A stretch of DNA of 64,000 nucleotides from Casuarius casuarius (GCA_003342895.1 PTFA01000111.1:1586199-1650198); one strand, 5' to 3'; numbered from the stretch's first letter, positions 1 through 14,224 are shown. Notes: generated by a model from the letters alone, not told the origin. Translations and numbers: made by a program.

Positions 1-1262
1 TCCAAGCATATTTAGAGCTATATTTATTCATATTTTGAGAAAGGCATCCTATGCCTCAAGTTCAACAGATGTTAACTCAGCTAATTCAGGAAACTGGCAC
101 AGTCCACTGTCTAAGGATTTAGCATCAGTGGCTAAATTTATTATTCCATTATCTGTGAAGGAACAATGAATGATACTGTCATAACTTCTGAGGTATCGAA
201 AAGTTGGCACCAAAAATGAGTTCATGAATGCTTCTTACTTCTCAGAGTACTACAGATTTGTTTTGCAGATATTTGACAGTATCTATGTTACATCTCATAC
301 CTTCACAGGAAATAGATTTTTGCAGAGCTTTTGGTGTTTTTGTCTTGACCAACAGCCCTGATTTTTAGTGCCAAAAACTTCAAGGACTTTGCCAGAGGAA
401 GAGTCATCTAAATGTAGACACAAATGCTTTTCCAGGTTCTCTCACATCTAGTTTTTCTGTTCTGCATAAACCAGTTTAAACCATGGTGTTAATTATGAAG
501 TTTAGCAAAACAGTGTAGGTATTTGCTTCAGAAGATTTCCGTAAGTGGTAAAATGAGATCTGATTACTAAGATAGAAATGATTTTTCTATGGTCAGGGGT
601 TTTCCTTTCAGTTACTCAACTGTTATCGTCTGTGTAGATCTTTGAACTTTGAAGGTCCCTACTGAAAATATTCAAAAATCATATTTGAAAATTAAAGCAT
701 ATTGGTAATGTTTTGGAGATGTAGGCATTAAAAAGTTAGTTGGAAGCACGGCTCTTGTCTCAGATCTCGGCGCCGATATCTTTTGATACAAAACAACTTT
801 AATTTCTTTAATACTTCCGATGTTCAGAGGTTGACTTTTTACACTGGCTCTACATGATCTCACTTCTGTTTTCCTGGGAACACTTGTTAGAAGATCATGA
901 TGATCCATGCCAATTAGCACTGAAATCTTGCAGAAATGTAGGCAGATGTTTCACCTTGGACTGTGTCATATTTAGCTTCGGTTACTATTATACTCATCCA
1001 TCTGACCAGTGGCCATTAAAAAGGATGGAAAAAAAGGTGAAAATTTAGGAACTATGGACTTTGATATAAAACTCTCTCTAGCCAATAATTTTACTGGATT
1101 TCAACTACTTTATAAGTTTTTATTAATTACCTATAATTAAACATGTTAAATCGTTTCCAGCATGCATATAATATTTGCCTTTGATTAACCTATTTTCCTA
1201 TTACAATGGACTAATTTGGCTCTTCAGATTCATGTTAGATCTCTGTCAAATCTTCAAAATAT

Positions 1263-1302
1263 ACATCATAGATGTTGGATAGACATCATAGATGTTGGAT
1301 AG
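1263..1302. repeat. Perfect 20-bp tandem duplication
   Basis: A 20-bp unit beginning ACATCATAGATG is present twice head to tail without mismatch. The perfect identity points to a fairly recent slippage or duplication event. No coding context. Confidence 0.9.
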
Positions 1303-2866
1303 AAATGCACTTTGACTGGAAAAACAAGAATTTTGCTTATTAAATATGGTCGATCTATACAAAGAAAACAAAATGTTCTTCAAAAACATTTTTGAATCAA
1401 CCACGTGTAGTTTCATTGATGATACTAGAAGATGTGAAGCAAAATTAGGAGGTATCATTACTTAGAGGATCAAAATGTCACATAAAAAATGTGTGATTCT
1501 AAGAATGGTAGTAAAGAAGATTTGATCAATTTCTGAAAAAGTTGTGATTACTTGTTATAGCTTATGACAACTCTCTATTCCCTTTCTTGCCATAATGCTA
1601 CAACCCTAAAGTTTTTTTCTTTTGCTCAGTATGAAATATTGTTATATAGTGTACTTTCAGCAAACACACAAAAAATATAAAAAATTCAAACTTTTACCAC
1701 AATGCAGTGATTTGTCAGTGATCTCTGTTCCATGAATTTATAATTTTTCATAGAAAAAGTATTCAATGGGAATACTCCTCACATAGTTTTAAATATTGGA
1801 CTTTCTTTTATGACCCCTACAAAACCAACCGGGAAATCAAAGCATCTCCAGGAAATGAGTCTTTCCACCTATCTCAAATAATAATCTTGGGAAAAATGGG
1901 AAAAAAATCACTTTCCTGAGGCATCCCCAAAAGGGCTTGAGTTTGGTGTATGTCCTGACTCGTAGACTCCATCCCTGCACATGCCTCTTTACAGCCTCTC
2001 TAATGGCCCTAGAGGCCTACATGTTGGCAACAGGACTGCATGATTTAAATTTAACNCTGGAAGCCAGGGGAATTCCAGTGTGTAAAAACAAGAAGAAATT
2101 AATCTGAGAGTATTAAACAGGGAAGAAGCAGAAAATTTTCTCACTTGTCCGTACAGCTGAATCAATTCATTTTTAATCTGTTCTGCAGAGTATGATTATT
2201 TATTAAGTAGTAAACTGAAACTGCAACTGGTCCTGTTGATGAGGTTTCTTTAATGCACACATCACACCATGTATTTTTTAGTGATTCAGCAGCATGTCAT
2301 GATGTAAAAGTGAAGCTCGGTCTTGCACCTGAGAGTATCTGCCTCCTTCTTACTGCTAAAAATGAAACTTTGTTTTTGATTTTAAGTCAATATAGGAATA
2401 AAATTTATTTCCAGTAATTTATAATTCGTGGCATTTTTATTATTATTTAATGAAAGGCGATAACTCTTTTAACTGCCTGCAAAACCTTACAACTATTTAT
2501 GCCTTACTGGTACAATATATTAAGCTCACTTCTACATAAAATAATTATTTTATTCAATACATTACTTTCTGTAGCCCTATAGTTTGTTCTGCTACACTTA
2601 ATAAACAGTCATATAATCAGTAATACTTTGTAGGTATTCTCTCTTGAATGTTCCTCAGCACCTTAAACAGAACAATTAAACTTGAAAAGGATTCTTCGTT
2701 TTTCCATACCTTTGCGTGTGCACATTATGTATATTAATACCACTTAATTTATTCTCAGGGATTTCATATTTAATATTAAATTAATTGTTTTAGGAATTTT
2801 TCACTGTCATGCAAGCCAAAGGACTTTCTGACTGCCAAGACAGGCATTTAATAATCATGAGATTTG

Positions 2867-2896
2867 GCTTAACCCACAGAAACAATGTGGGTAAGC
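2867..2896. repeat. Imperfect inverted repeat (11-bp arms)
   Basis: The arms read GCTTAACCCACA and TGTGGGTAAGC, complementary apart from one bulged A, around a short AT-rich loop. It could form a small hairpin. No transcript or terminator context is visible, so it may be chance. Confidence 0.6.
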
Positions 2897-4439
2897 TAAA
2901 TGATGCAAGGGATACTTTTAATCTGCTTTCTTAAGGACGTCAGCTTCCCCCACCACACTGTCTGCCTATCAGCTTCCCTGCTCCTTTAAACTTCTGAGTG
3001 TTTGTTAATTTAAAATACATTTAACAGAGACTTTGATTATCTTCTCACAAACTTCATTAAAAATTGCAACTAAGCAGAAGGCCAGAGCCCCTCACTGTGG
3101 GAAATGGAGAAGTCAACATATATTTTCATCAGGAGGCAACTGTCAGCTGATCAGTCAGCACACTTTCTCAGACAGAGAAAGCATGGATGAAGAAGGTAAT
3201 TAGAGGTATTGTATTCAGTAAGGCGGAGGTATTAGAAGCTAATGTGCTTAGAAGAGGTACCTAGGAGGTACAGAGCACAAATCTCAAGGAAACACCCCTT
3301 TATGAGCTCCAGAGCTCAACAAAGAATTTACTCAGTGTGGGCACATAACAATAAACCTGGTCCTTCAAACTCAGCGTCATTTGTGATTAGTACACAATTT
3401 GACTACAGGTCCCTTAAGTAAAATAATAATTAATTAATTAAAATAAAGTGTCACAAATAGTAGCAAACTGTAAAATCTTATGGCAAGGGTTTGCATTTAA
3501 TTATGTCTAAATACTGCCCAGTTCCATAATGTCCACACCTGCACAGATATTGCTGGACATTTCTCCAATGTCAGTAAAGAATGCTACTTAAAATAACAAA
3601 AAAGCATGCTGATATACTGTACTCCTAAAAAAGTTATTATTCTTCTTGTACAAACTTTCTGTATAGTATCTTTTCATTTATCTCTGACCATTTTCACCAC
3701 TGTCTTTCCACCAGCAACTTATCAGCTATATTTACTCTCAGATTTCTGATCCATTCCTCTTTCTTGTATTAAACAGCTATTGGCCTATTGACCAGATATA
3801 TGCTGTATGTGGGAAGATGGAGACGTACAAAATCGAGCAACATGCTTTTTAGTGAGTTCAAGTGTTAACAGGTGCCCTGCAGAGAGAAATTCTCTGTAAC
3901 TGCATCCTTTGATCATGGTCCCTACCCTGCAACCTGGAAGAAGGTAGAAGAGTAGGCACCTCCAGTCAATTTGTTTCATGCGCAAAGTCTGTGTGCATTG
4001 AATAACTGCAAGAGAGATCTGTGCAGTGAGTTTTTTTGTTTCTTCCTGTCCTTAAGTGACTTGGAGCAGATGGAGTCAGTGTCAAATGTGTGTAAGTGAC
4101 AGGCTAATAATTTAAAATGAACATTTTACTGAGCATGTTGTTTGTTATTATGGTTATTAGTACTATGCATTACCCTGTGAATACACTCTTAATTCCTGTA
4201 AGTTGGAAGATGCAATTAGTCAGTGGCTGAAATTAATCCTACAGATAGATATTTTCTGAAGGAAAATTCTCTGATGGGCAAATAATATTTTCATAAAATT
4301 CAAAATCTTTTGTGGAGGGTCACTGAAATACTAGGTTTCATGCTACACATCCAAGTGAAAGATGAAACGAAAGGACTCTTCCAAGCAGAATGTTGGCAAG
4401 TAGAAATATTCCAGATTGTCTGCAAACTTCTGTTATCAA

Positions 4440-4502
4440 AAGTAACTTTTACTATTACTATTTTACTATAACTTTTACTATATATACATATATATATATA
4501 TT
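4440..4502. repeat. Degenerate TTTACTAT repeat running into a (TA)n microsatellite
   Basis: Several variants of a TTTACTAT unit are followed by an imperfect TA/TACA tract. Simple sequence repeat; no coding content. Confidence 0.8.
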
Positions 4503-5445
4503 TCTTTTTTCTGATTTTGGACAGGAAAAAATAAATATGAACGATAAATTATGAAAATTAATTTAGATAGCAGAATTAAAAACATATTTCTTTTGAAGTA
4601 TTAGCCTGATTTCTACTGCTAGTGTTGTTGGGTTTATTGGTCAGTTGGCTGAGGTTGTTTCATATTTTATCTAATAACTATTTAACACAAGTAGGCCCTG
4701 GAGTGGACACTGGAATTGGAGTCTGCTAGCTCCCACAGGATAACCTCACTGGTGGGCTGCAGAACTACATTCTCTACCATTTTCTGCTGTCTCTGGCTAT
4801 GTGATTATTGCATTCTCTTCTCCATAATAAGGTTATGGAAAATGGCCCTGTATCAGCCTCAGACTATGCACCAAACATTTGGCCTAAAAGTCAGAGCATT
4901 CTCTTGGGAAATTGAAGCTATGGTTGTGAACTTTCACTATCTTAAGAAGGCTAAAAACTCAGATTTCACACTACTAGGAAACTGTTATGGAGAGCGTCAA
5001 AGTTCTCTTCTTTTATGAAGAACTCGCTCATCACAAGACAGCTGTGTTTGGTCTGAGCATGCTTCTCCCTCAGGCTAAATAGGAGTGTAAGTACATTCCT
5101 ATCTCTATTTGAATCATCATGAAACATGGGTCCTGCCCAGAGTGGGCTGGGCTGGCGCCTGAAGCACTCAGGTCTCCATGAGCTCTTATTATCGCTGGTA
5201 AGTAGGCACACTGAATTAAGCAGATTGAATTTCTGCCTCTCTGTGCACCACATTGCTCTCTTTGCCTTTTCTCATTTCAACATGTGTTTAGGAGTCAGAG
5301 AGTTTTTTTATGGGTATCCAACTCATCTTGTTTATCCACAACCTCCCTTTGGGAACTGTAAAAAGAAGTATATGCATTAATACATGGATTACACACCAAA
5401 TTTGGATGAATTTCATGCAGTGAACTGTAGCCCTGTGGCCCAGAC

Positions 5446-5484
5446 AGCTTGGTGTTGCCAAGATCTAGCAATAAACACCAAGCT
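5446..5484. repeat. Perfect 11-bp inverted repeat
   Basis: Arms AGCTTGGTGTT (5446-5456) and AACACCAAGCT (5474-5484) are exactly complementary around a 17-nt spacer. It could be the remnant of a small palindromic element or a chance hairpin. Neither flank shows a recognisable transposon end. Confidence 0.75.
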
Positions 5485-8400
5485 TTGCAGCCATAATTAG
5501 CCATACCAGGCTTCAGCACTTGTCAGGCCTTGTCTGGATTTTCTGGTCTTTAGCCTGTTTAACCTTGGTTTTGGGTGCGTCTGCCAAAATGATTTAAGAA
5601 ACTTTCACTGCCTCCGTAACTTGATCTAGGTTCAGATGACTACTGTCTAATTTATCTTAGCTGCAACAGCGAAACTGTGCAATGATCAGGTGTCTCTTGT
5701 CCATCCTGTGGTTCTGAATTTGTTTTATTTGTAATATTTCCTAACCTGTTTTAGCTTCAGTTTTAATTAGATTTTTGCAATTGTGTGGTTCTCCCACTTC
5801 CAAAAAGAAATTATACCATATACAAGAAAGGATTAGCGAAGTTAAATCAACATAGCATAGCTAACATGATGGACCAACAGGAGAGAGGAGAGTGTAGTTC
5901 ATTAATGAGTATGAGGATGAAACATATAAAAATAACCCTGACCAACTGCAAGACTGAGGAAGAAGAAAACCCTACAAAGTCTTCATATTCCTCTTGACAA
6001 AGAAAATGTGAGCTGCTGACTCAGTTTAACAATGCATTGGAAGGATGGAAATTTATCAGAGAAAAACAGCAGATACTTGTGGCCGTGGATTAGTATTGTA
6101 TTAGTAATTATTGTATTGGTAACAGTCTGAGATAGAATTGGCTGATTGTAGTTCAGCTAGTAATAAGTGGTTCTTATATTTTGATTACAGCATTAATTAC
6201 AGTAACAATAAATTCTAATTTTTTTGGATAAAGTGTGGATAAAGTTATAAAGTGTGTTTTTTTGGTTATGCAAAATGAAATTATATACCTAACAAGAGTT
6301 CTTCTCTAGGGGAATGGAACATAAAGTTTAGTGTTAACTCAAACTACAACTGCCGCAATTCAGTTACCTTTACGGTTTTGTGAAAAATGCTGCAGTACTT
6401 TAACATACCATGTTGTCAGAAACAAAATAAAGAATACAAAACAAAACAAGAAAATAGGATGTAAGGTCAGCAGAGTGCACATTATGAGTTTTCAGGGATA
6501 ATTATAGCTTTATTACTTTTCAGTTTCTTTAAGAATACTTCACCATACTTGAGTCTCTGCTCTTAGTACCCAAATCTATTTAGGCATCATATGTATACTT
6601 TCTATTGTGTTTCAGCTGGNTCTCATATGTGTATTTGTCCTAGGAGAAACATGTGACCAGTGACACAACAAGCAGCTAATGAGTTTTTAATAACCAAGGA
6701 AGAGGTTAAAAAAGCATTTTATTTGTCTTATTTCCTTTTTTGTTGTTGTTTTTTTGTTTCAGGGCACGCAGTGATTAGTCTGGCTACTATATCAGTCTGT
6801 GGATTGTATCTATTTCCCTCTGAAAACCTAACATTATTGAAACCACAAGACTATACCATATTTTGGCATATGTGTCAATATTGCTTTTTTGTCATTCCAT
6901 TAAAAATCCAAAGGAAGAAAAGAATAGCTATAAAATTGAAAGTTGAATAAACAAGTAGTTAGGTGCTAGATGGAGAATTGATTAGTCTTCTTCAAAGCAG
7001 GAAACATTTCAGTGCTTCACAAGGCTGTAAAATAACTTCATGGACCAATCATGGATCAATTGTTTTCAAAACAATTAAAAAGTCTGTACGTAAGCACATG
7101 CACATGCACTACTCCAAACAGATATGATAGCAACAATAGTTTAAAATGATGTTTAGTTTCGCAAGTGCAAAACAATTGTCTTTTAGCAGGAATCTAGCAA
7201 TAAATTGTCATTTCTGGTGGTGCCCAACAGCTAGATGGACTCTTAAAATATTCAAAACATGTATTCTCTTTCTCCCAAGACTGCTTTACTTAAAGGAAAG
7301 CATTGATTTTTGCCAAGAGATATACAGAAAGACAATCAATCAATGACAATCTTGCAAGAAAGCTACCGGTAAAAGTACCCTTGATTCTCATTCTGTACTC
7401 CTTGTGATCAGATATTTATTTTAATTTTTCTTCCCCGATGGTTGAGGGACAGCCACAGTTAGAACCAGTCTTACACAATTTTTGTTTTTGCATAAATGAA
7501 ATAAAGGAAAAAAAATATGAATAAGAAAAGAAAAATATTATTCAAAAGGAAAATTTTTCATGAATTGAAACGCTTCTGGTTTGTTGCTTTTAAATTTTAC
7601 TTCTTGACATACATTTGTATATCAAGCTATGCAACCTGATTATATATTTTAAAAAACCTTTATTGTTAATGTTATTTTTCTGAATGTTATCTCTACTCTT
7701 CATGACTGTTAGCAAGGTGACATTATGGAGAGTTTAGTATCATTAAACTACAGAAGTTATATATGACTGAAGTAAGAAATAACTATACAAGTTCAGATTT
7801 TTTATCTGAAGACAAAGCTTGGTTCCAGTACAATACAAATATCTTTGGGAACTGAGATCTTGCAGAGACTAACAATGTTATACAATTGTAAAACACATCA
7901 TCCCAAAATTAGTATGTATTTCGCAAAGGTAAAAAGAAATATATAACAAGATCAGACAAAAACCTGTCCTGATTTTAAGATAGCTGAGATCACTTTGGCA
8001 CTTTTTTTAAGAAAGACCCTTCCCCAGAAGGGATATGCTATGTCTTCAAATAAAAAGTAAACAAATTTGTCAATGTAATTCCAGTCCTGGGACCTTATAT
8101 GACGGTGTTCAAGCTCCAACCTATAGACTGCTTATGATTCAAAAAAAGTAGGTAAAGACCTCAATAGATAGTCACTGAAATGGAGAAAATTGCAGAGTTC
8201 AGTGAAAAGTTACTTCACTGAGCATACATCAGTTGAAAGAAATAAATAATAACTGTACACATTACATCTACTATTGACAGGTACAGTTAGATTGTACCAT
8301 GATCTGGGGCGGGGGGGAAGTCCATCAGTAAATATGTGCTAAAACACTGGATCTGAAGCCTTCTCCAGCACTCAGGGAAGTCAAGGGCAAAAGTATGTTA

Positions 8401-10749
8401 CCCCTCAATTGTAACACTGAAGACAGACTCGCATCCCCTACTGCCTCATATTTTCCAGTAAAAAAATGCTACATAATTTTTTCTGCACTGCCAAATAGAT
8501 ATAATTTCACAAGTATATGATCCTGCAAACAATGAGAAACAGTTTAAAATAAATTTTAGGGAAAATTGTAAAACAATGTTATATAATTCTAAAAGCCTTT
8601 TCCTCAAAAGTTATTACTGCACTATCCATACTGACTATTCCTGTTCAGAAATCTTTCACCTCTAAGTTGTCAACTCAACATGGTGAAAATACAGAACATT
8701 TAATTAGCTACTGCTAAAGGCAGAAAACTACAGAAGTACACTCCTCTGCGAGCAATACAGAGGCAGATAAGAGTGGTACTTTAGTTATAAATTTATTGGA
8801 TATAAGGTTCTAGTGAAGAATCCTGAGTATGTCAGGCAACAAAGCAGATGTCACTGTTGTGTTACGCAGTATACTATACTGAATCCCATCTCAGTGATAC
8901 AAAATGAAGATGAAATATAAAGGNAGTAAAAAGGGCCTAAAGAGCAAAGAAAACTGCAACTAAGGTTCGGTAGTCAAAGTAGTAACAATATAATTGATAA
9001 GAAGCACCATTCAGCTGCCAATAACATCATTGTGTAAATCAGATTAAAGTAATCAATGAAGGAGTGAGAAACTATTCTTATTTGTAATAGAATAAGAATA
9101 ATCATCCAAATAGCCACTTTGAAACAGGTTACACTTTAGAAAACCTTACTCTTGTTTAACAGGTAGTAACTTGCTTTTCTGCAAGTTTTTGGCAACTGTA
9201 GCCCAGAGGTAATGATTGCCTTTCAGTACATTATGTTTATACAATAAATGTTTTAAAACCTGCACTGCAGGTATTTCATCTGTTCCTATCTGTGTAAAGT
9301 ATTATTTCCTATTTAATTACAGAAAATACATAACAATAATGCAAAAGAAGCAGAAGTTTCTCACTAACTTTTGAAACAGAATTCTTGAAGTACTGTAAAT
9401 ATAGCAGAACATGCTCAGATAATACTGCTGGAACACTCTGTAGTACCTGCAATAACAGAAGAAGAACAGAGTTAGAAAGGAGTTACTACATAAAGTATGT
9501 TGCTCTTTCGATCCTCTGGTGATAAAATTTATAGCAGATATTTTATTTTCTTGTCAATACTCGTTTAGACTTTACAGTCAGTATATTTTTCAGAATTTGG
9601 TCCAGTATATTTTAAACATCTCTGGCACTTGGTCTTCTCTTCCTTCCCTTAGGAAATGATTCTATAATCTTGTCAAGAGATGTGTTATGCTTATCGCTAC
9701 CAAGTGACAAGACTTGCAGGTAGGACATGATACTCTTCTTTAAGACCTGAAACAATTTCCACAGCAAGATAATTGAAGTAGAAAAATCCTCTTAAATTTA
9801 ATCTTTAATGGTCAGGCAGAAGGCACTGTGAGCAGAAACTCAAGGCATTTGCCATCACAGTGCCTCTACGGCTTAAGACTGATCATAGTGCAGTCATGCT
9901 TATTCATTCCAGCTTAGGGTTTTCAATTTACTTCGCATCCAGCATCCAGCAAACTTGAACAATTCAGAGCTAAAGACAAGATCGATAATAGCAATTTACA
10001 TATACTTTATTTATAGGCTATGCAAAGATTCATGTACAGTAGCCTATTTATGAAGGGGTCTTCTCATAATCATGATCGTATTTTGAGCAAATATAAAACT
10101 TCAGACCGCCTTTATGTCACAAATGACATGATATATGAAGACTGATCTAGCCATTGGTTTGTTTTCTTTTCAAGTAGCTTATATGGGACTCAAGCCTGTT
10201 CAGTTCCATGGGCATGTAACACTTATTCATGTATATAAGAATTTGTTGTGCTGGATTCCTGGACACTAAATATCAGATGTTCTCATTTGAGAAATGGCAG
10301 TGAAAGGCAATGCATTTCATATATTTTACGCATTTTTATTTGCATGCATTGTTAATGGATGCTCTAGCAGAAGAAAGATGTTTATAAAATCTTTGTGAAA
10401 ATTATGTATTGGCTTCTGTCTTTTCACAGATTAGAATTATTAGGAGAGACAGCTTAGTGGCAGTTACGCTGTTAGCTTCTTAAGATGCTAGTCAAAGCAA
10501 ACCTCAAGACCATTTCAGCGTTAGCCCCTGCTTTTTATAATTTAAACAATTGACAGCTGTTTGACACCTGAGATATCTCTGTCCGCCTGAGAGATACGAA
10601 GTCCTCCTTTATGCTCATCACTGTAAAAAATACTGTATTTACTGATGAGGCATTTCCAAGTCCATGGGAACACATCCTCATTTTTGTGATGGTGTCATTT
10701 AATTACTGCGTCTGAGTGCCAAGGCGGCTGCNGGGCCAGCAGGGCTATG

Positions 10750-10759
10750 CCCCGCCCCC
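10750..10759 (-). promoter_or_regulatory. GC box (Sp1-type)
   Basis: CCCCGCCCCC on the plus strand is the complement of the Sp1/KLF core GGGGCGGGG. It lies inside the CpG-rich island, which makes it more meaningful than an isolated match, but binding is inferred only. Confidence 0.45.
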
Positions 10760-10793
10760 AGCCAGCAACCAGCGCAACCCTGCAGCCCGCAGC

Positions 10794-10802
10794 AAGGTGA
10801 GC
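10794..10802 (+). other. Strong 5' splice-donor consensus
   Basis: AAGGTGAGC matches the vertebrate donor consensus (exon AAG, intron GTGAGC). It lies about 40 bp downstream of the GC box within the CpG-rich island. If the island is a promoter this could end its first exon. There is no transcript evidence, and such matches also occur by chance in GC-rich DNA. Confidence 0.35.
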
Positions 10803-12253
10803 GAAGCTGGGCCAAGGACACCTGGTGCTGCCACTGCCAGTGCCCCATCAGGTGCCCGCACGGGGCCGGGCCGATGCCCAGCTCGCAGGTCAGGGTCCAG
10901 ATCAGCAAGGTACATGGCCGGGCATGAGACTAAATGTAGCTCCTGAGGGGAGCGGGGCCCGTTCCCGCAGGGCTGCTTCCAGCTTCTTCTTCACAACACT
11001 TTCAAGCCTGGACGGCTGCTTAGCAAACCAGGCCCTGAGGCCAGGCAGCCCTCAGGGCCAGAATAGCCTCCAGGCATGACGTATAAGGCTGAAAGAAACT
11101 TTGAACAGTCATTCCCTACAACAAGGCTGTCTGAGCTCTTTTTTATCTCTGATGACTGATTTCTAGCTAAACTGTCTTTCAAGACCTCCAGGAAGTAATA
11201 CAGCTTTTCCAAGCAATCTGCTCTAATGATTTTCTTTTTTTTTTTTTTTTTAAAAAAGTTTTCGTAATGTCTAGCTTGGCTCTTCCTTGCTACCAGCTAA
11301 AACAGTTCCTTCTTACCATAATCATGATGTTACATAAGAAAAAGACTATTCCGTTCCTGTTTGAAGCTGCCTGTTACATATTTGAAGACAGTTATCCCTT
11401 CTAACTAAGCAAGCCTCTGTGTTTCAAGATTTTTTTTTAAATGGTATGACTGACAGACTTCAGTTATCTCTTTTTGACCTCTTCGTGTTTATGGTCCCAG
11501 AAACCAGCCTCCATCTAACACCTAACCAGAGATGAGCAGGATGAAAGAATCACTTTATGTGCCTTGCAAGCCTGACTACTACAGTTTGGAAATAATGAAC
11601 AAATAATGGACTTCAAGGACTGAACCTATATTCAAACACATTTGAATAATAGCTGATGATATCTAACAATATACCTGAAATCTTACACTCCCACTTCCAA
11701 ACACATTATGTTGCTAATAGTAACCTTATCTACAGCTAATTTACTGTGATTTTAAATCATGGCAGTTTAACTGAGATGAAAATATTGCTTTCTATGATAT
11801 CTGTTCATTGGTAATGTTCTTATTAAAATTCTAGATGATAGATCAATAAGTGGTTTGGTATTGCAGGCTTTTCATAGCCAAAAAATCATTAGCTACACTA
11901 ATATGAATAAAATGTTTTTTTTTCTTAAATAATGTTGGCGTTGTTCATTGTGTCTTGCCACAAACATCATTGTTTTAATGACAAGAANATACAGAAACTC
12001 ATGCTCCTTTTACATTAGTGAATGAGATCTTGTGACTGAAATCTTGTGACTAAACCTGCCACTCCCCAACTCAGTGTTCAATAAACATGAAAGAAGAGAT
12101 ACTTAATTTTTTAAAATTTCAAATTGAAGCTGTTTTTGTTGGAATGACTTGAAAAACAATTAAATGGGAACTCACATAATTAAATACAAATATTTTTGTA
12201 TGTTTGACTTTCTACCCTGTATATCAGGTATAGATTAGAAATTATTAATGATT

Positions 12254-12317
12254 CAAAGAAAATCCTATTAAAATCCAATTAAAATCCTATTAAATCCAAA
12301 GAAAGTCCTATTAAAAC
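12254..12317. repeat. Degenerate tandem repeat, AATCCTATTAAA-type unit
   Basis: Four imperfect copies of an A(A/G)TCC(T/A)ATTAAA unit lie close together, two of them preceded by CAAAGAAA. Local slippage repeat; no coding content. Confidence 0.75.
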
Positions 12318-12800
12318 AAGCCAGAATTCTCGTAAAAATATTTGGTTTTATTTCTCTTGAAAACAAATTTAGATTTAACTTTTGGAGGAAAATTTTGCAA
12401 TCTGTACATTTACATGAGCAATGTTAAAATTTAGTTCTACATTTTTTTGCCACAAATCTTCGTGAATTTTCTGCAATAAATTTTATGGTTTAATGTTTTA
12501 GCGAAGGCAGCAAAAAAAGAAATATGGAAACATCTCCTTAAAAATCAAATGAATATTCATTTTTTTCTGTTTTCGTCTAATTCATGAGAAATGAATAACT
12601 CTGATTAGAGTATAACAAAAAAATTCTCTGTCTTTCCACTGAAAATTAAAAGTGAGGAATTATTTATAATTGCTGTAGATGCAGTGTAGAGTAATTCACT
12701 GTAATGAATGCAGAAATTCATCATATATCTGGTAAACTAAAGGATGACTTTCAAATATAATTGTATTTTTAATTGCTGTTTTTTCCTCCTGTACTTATCA

Positions 12801-12804
12801 GGTG

Positions 12805-12846
<42 letters not shown>
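12801..12846. repeat. (GT)n/(TA)n microsatellite
   Basis: A short GT stretch leads into an uninterrupted TA run from about 12812 to 12846 (17 units). Likely length-polymorphic. Confidence 0.95.
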
Positions 12847-12851
<5 letters not shown>

Positions 12852-14224
12852 GATTTATATGATTAACCTAAATTATATAATAGTTGTAACTCAGCATAGT
12901 TATATATATCTACACACACATATATGTAGTTACATAAATGTATCAGCATGACAGTGTTTTTGTAATAAATGAGTGTATTTTCTTTATAAATGAATTGCAA
13001 TTTAAAGACAAACAGAAAAAATATCCCTAAATCATCCAGTGCCATTGATGGTAGGAAGCATCCTACTGTACTTATAAAGAATGTATAGGAGCAACAAAGT
13101 TTGTATTCTTTAACGTTTATCATAGAGAAAGGAGTTCCTCACTCTTTTAGGTTCAACAGAGATTTACATGTGTGTCTTATTTATTTTACAGTCAATTGAC
13201 TGAAGAGAAGGATGGAATACTGTTATTTACCTATGGGAATGCCAGCACTAAAGTATATCTGTGATCACTTAATTGCTGATTACCATTTTGAAAGCATGAA
13301 TAACTTTCCTGTTGTGAGCTCCTCCTCTCCCCGGGGGTGGGGGGGAGAAGAGAGAGAAGGAGATTAAAAATAAAAATTAGAGTGTTAAATCAACATTACA
13401 ATCTTTCATTATGCAGACTGTGTTATGTAGATCAGTCTCAGATCATATAATGGAAGATTGTCACTATTTGACTTTGTGCTCATCAGCCTCTGAGCTTCTT
13501 TGTGGATAGATATCCATGCTTAACAGTACTGTTTTATTTCCAAACAAAATAAGTGTGAAGATTAGATCAAATAGGTACACTAAATAGTTTAATAATGCAA
13601 ACTCTTTTTCTTCTGACCTTCTTCTGCCTTCCTCTCAAGTACCATGTTTCTTCAGGCATAACTCCAAAGGAGAAAACTGCTTTTAGGAGTAGGAACTTAG
13701 CTGCAGGATCTTGCAATGTTCTTTATATATCTTATATTTTTCTATGTACATTGCAACCAGTGTTCATACCTGACCACTATATATTTTTCATGTTTCGTCT
13801 GAAGTTTCTTTCTACTGCCAGATGCTACATGCATATTAATCTCATGATTTCAGTGACAAAATCCACTGATTTATCCCTTTCGGTTATCACCCATCTTATT
13901 ACAAGTGGTAGCATCCTGTGGCATGCATTCCCTATGGTTCAATCAGCCTTTTCAAATGAATCATTTGGCATTTTGTGGAACTTAAAGTATTTGGTGGTTT
14001 TAGCATTTTTTTTAATTTGCCTGCAGCTTTCCATTAGAGATGCAAATTAAATTCTTTATCTACTTAAAATAACTTGCTTGATGCATTCTTTGGTTTTATT
14101 AGCCCTTTTACTGTATCACATCACATTTATGATTCAGAGTCAGCCTAGAATTGATGAATATAGACACACTGTACTTCTATTTCCAGTCAGTGAACCTCCA
14201 GAATACTCTAAAGCATTANATAGA

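Larger units (their letters stand above)
1..10690. other. AT-rich non-coding stretch
   Basis: No gene or recognisable mobile element was found. Open frames here are short (100 codons or fewer), lack family motifs and have no intron-exon pattern. The stretch holds a few small repeats listed separately (1263-1302, 2867-2896, 4480-4502, 5446-5484). The section around 2.7-3.1 kb has homeodomain-type TAAT/ATTA cores and could be a conserved non-coding element, but this is only an impression. Confidence 0.7.
10695..11080. promoter_or_regulatory. CpG-rich island, candidate promoter or first exon
   Basis: About 385 bp of GC-rich sequence with roughly 15 CpG dinucleotides sits abruptly inside AT-rich DNA that is strongly CpG-depleted. 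It contains an Sp1-type GC box (10750-10759) and a splice-donor consensus AAG|GTGAGC (10794-10802, plus strand). Short open frames cross it on both strands (for example 10716-10946 plus, broken by an N at 10732) but match no protein I recognise. It may be a CpG-island promoter with a first exon of an unannotated or long non-coding transcript. The main alternative is the GC-rich 5' part of a retroelement. The sequence alone does not separate these. Confidence 0.5.
11081..14224. other. AT-rich non-coding stretch
   Basis: Holds a poly(T) tract near 11230-11252, a 15-bp duplication near 12026-12052, a degenerate tandem repeat (12254-12317) and a TA microsatellite (12812-12846). A 151-codon open frame at 13595-14050 (plus) encodes a hydrophobic, composition-biased peptide with no recognised motif, and I treat it as chance. 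No gene found. Confidence 0.65.

Noticed and set aside
13595..14050. 151-codon plus-strand open frame
   Set aside because: Hydrophobic, low-complexity composition, no recognised domain, no promoter or splice context. In 64 kb and six frames a frame of this length can arise by chance.
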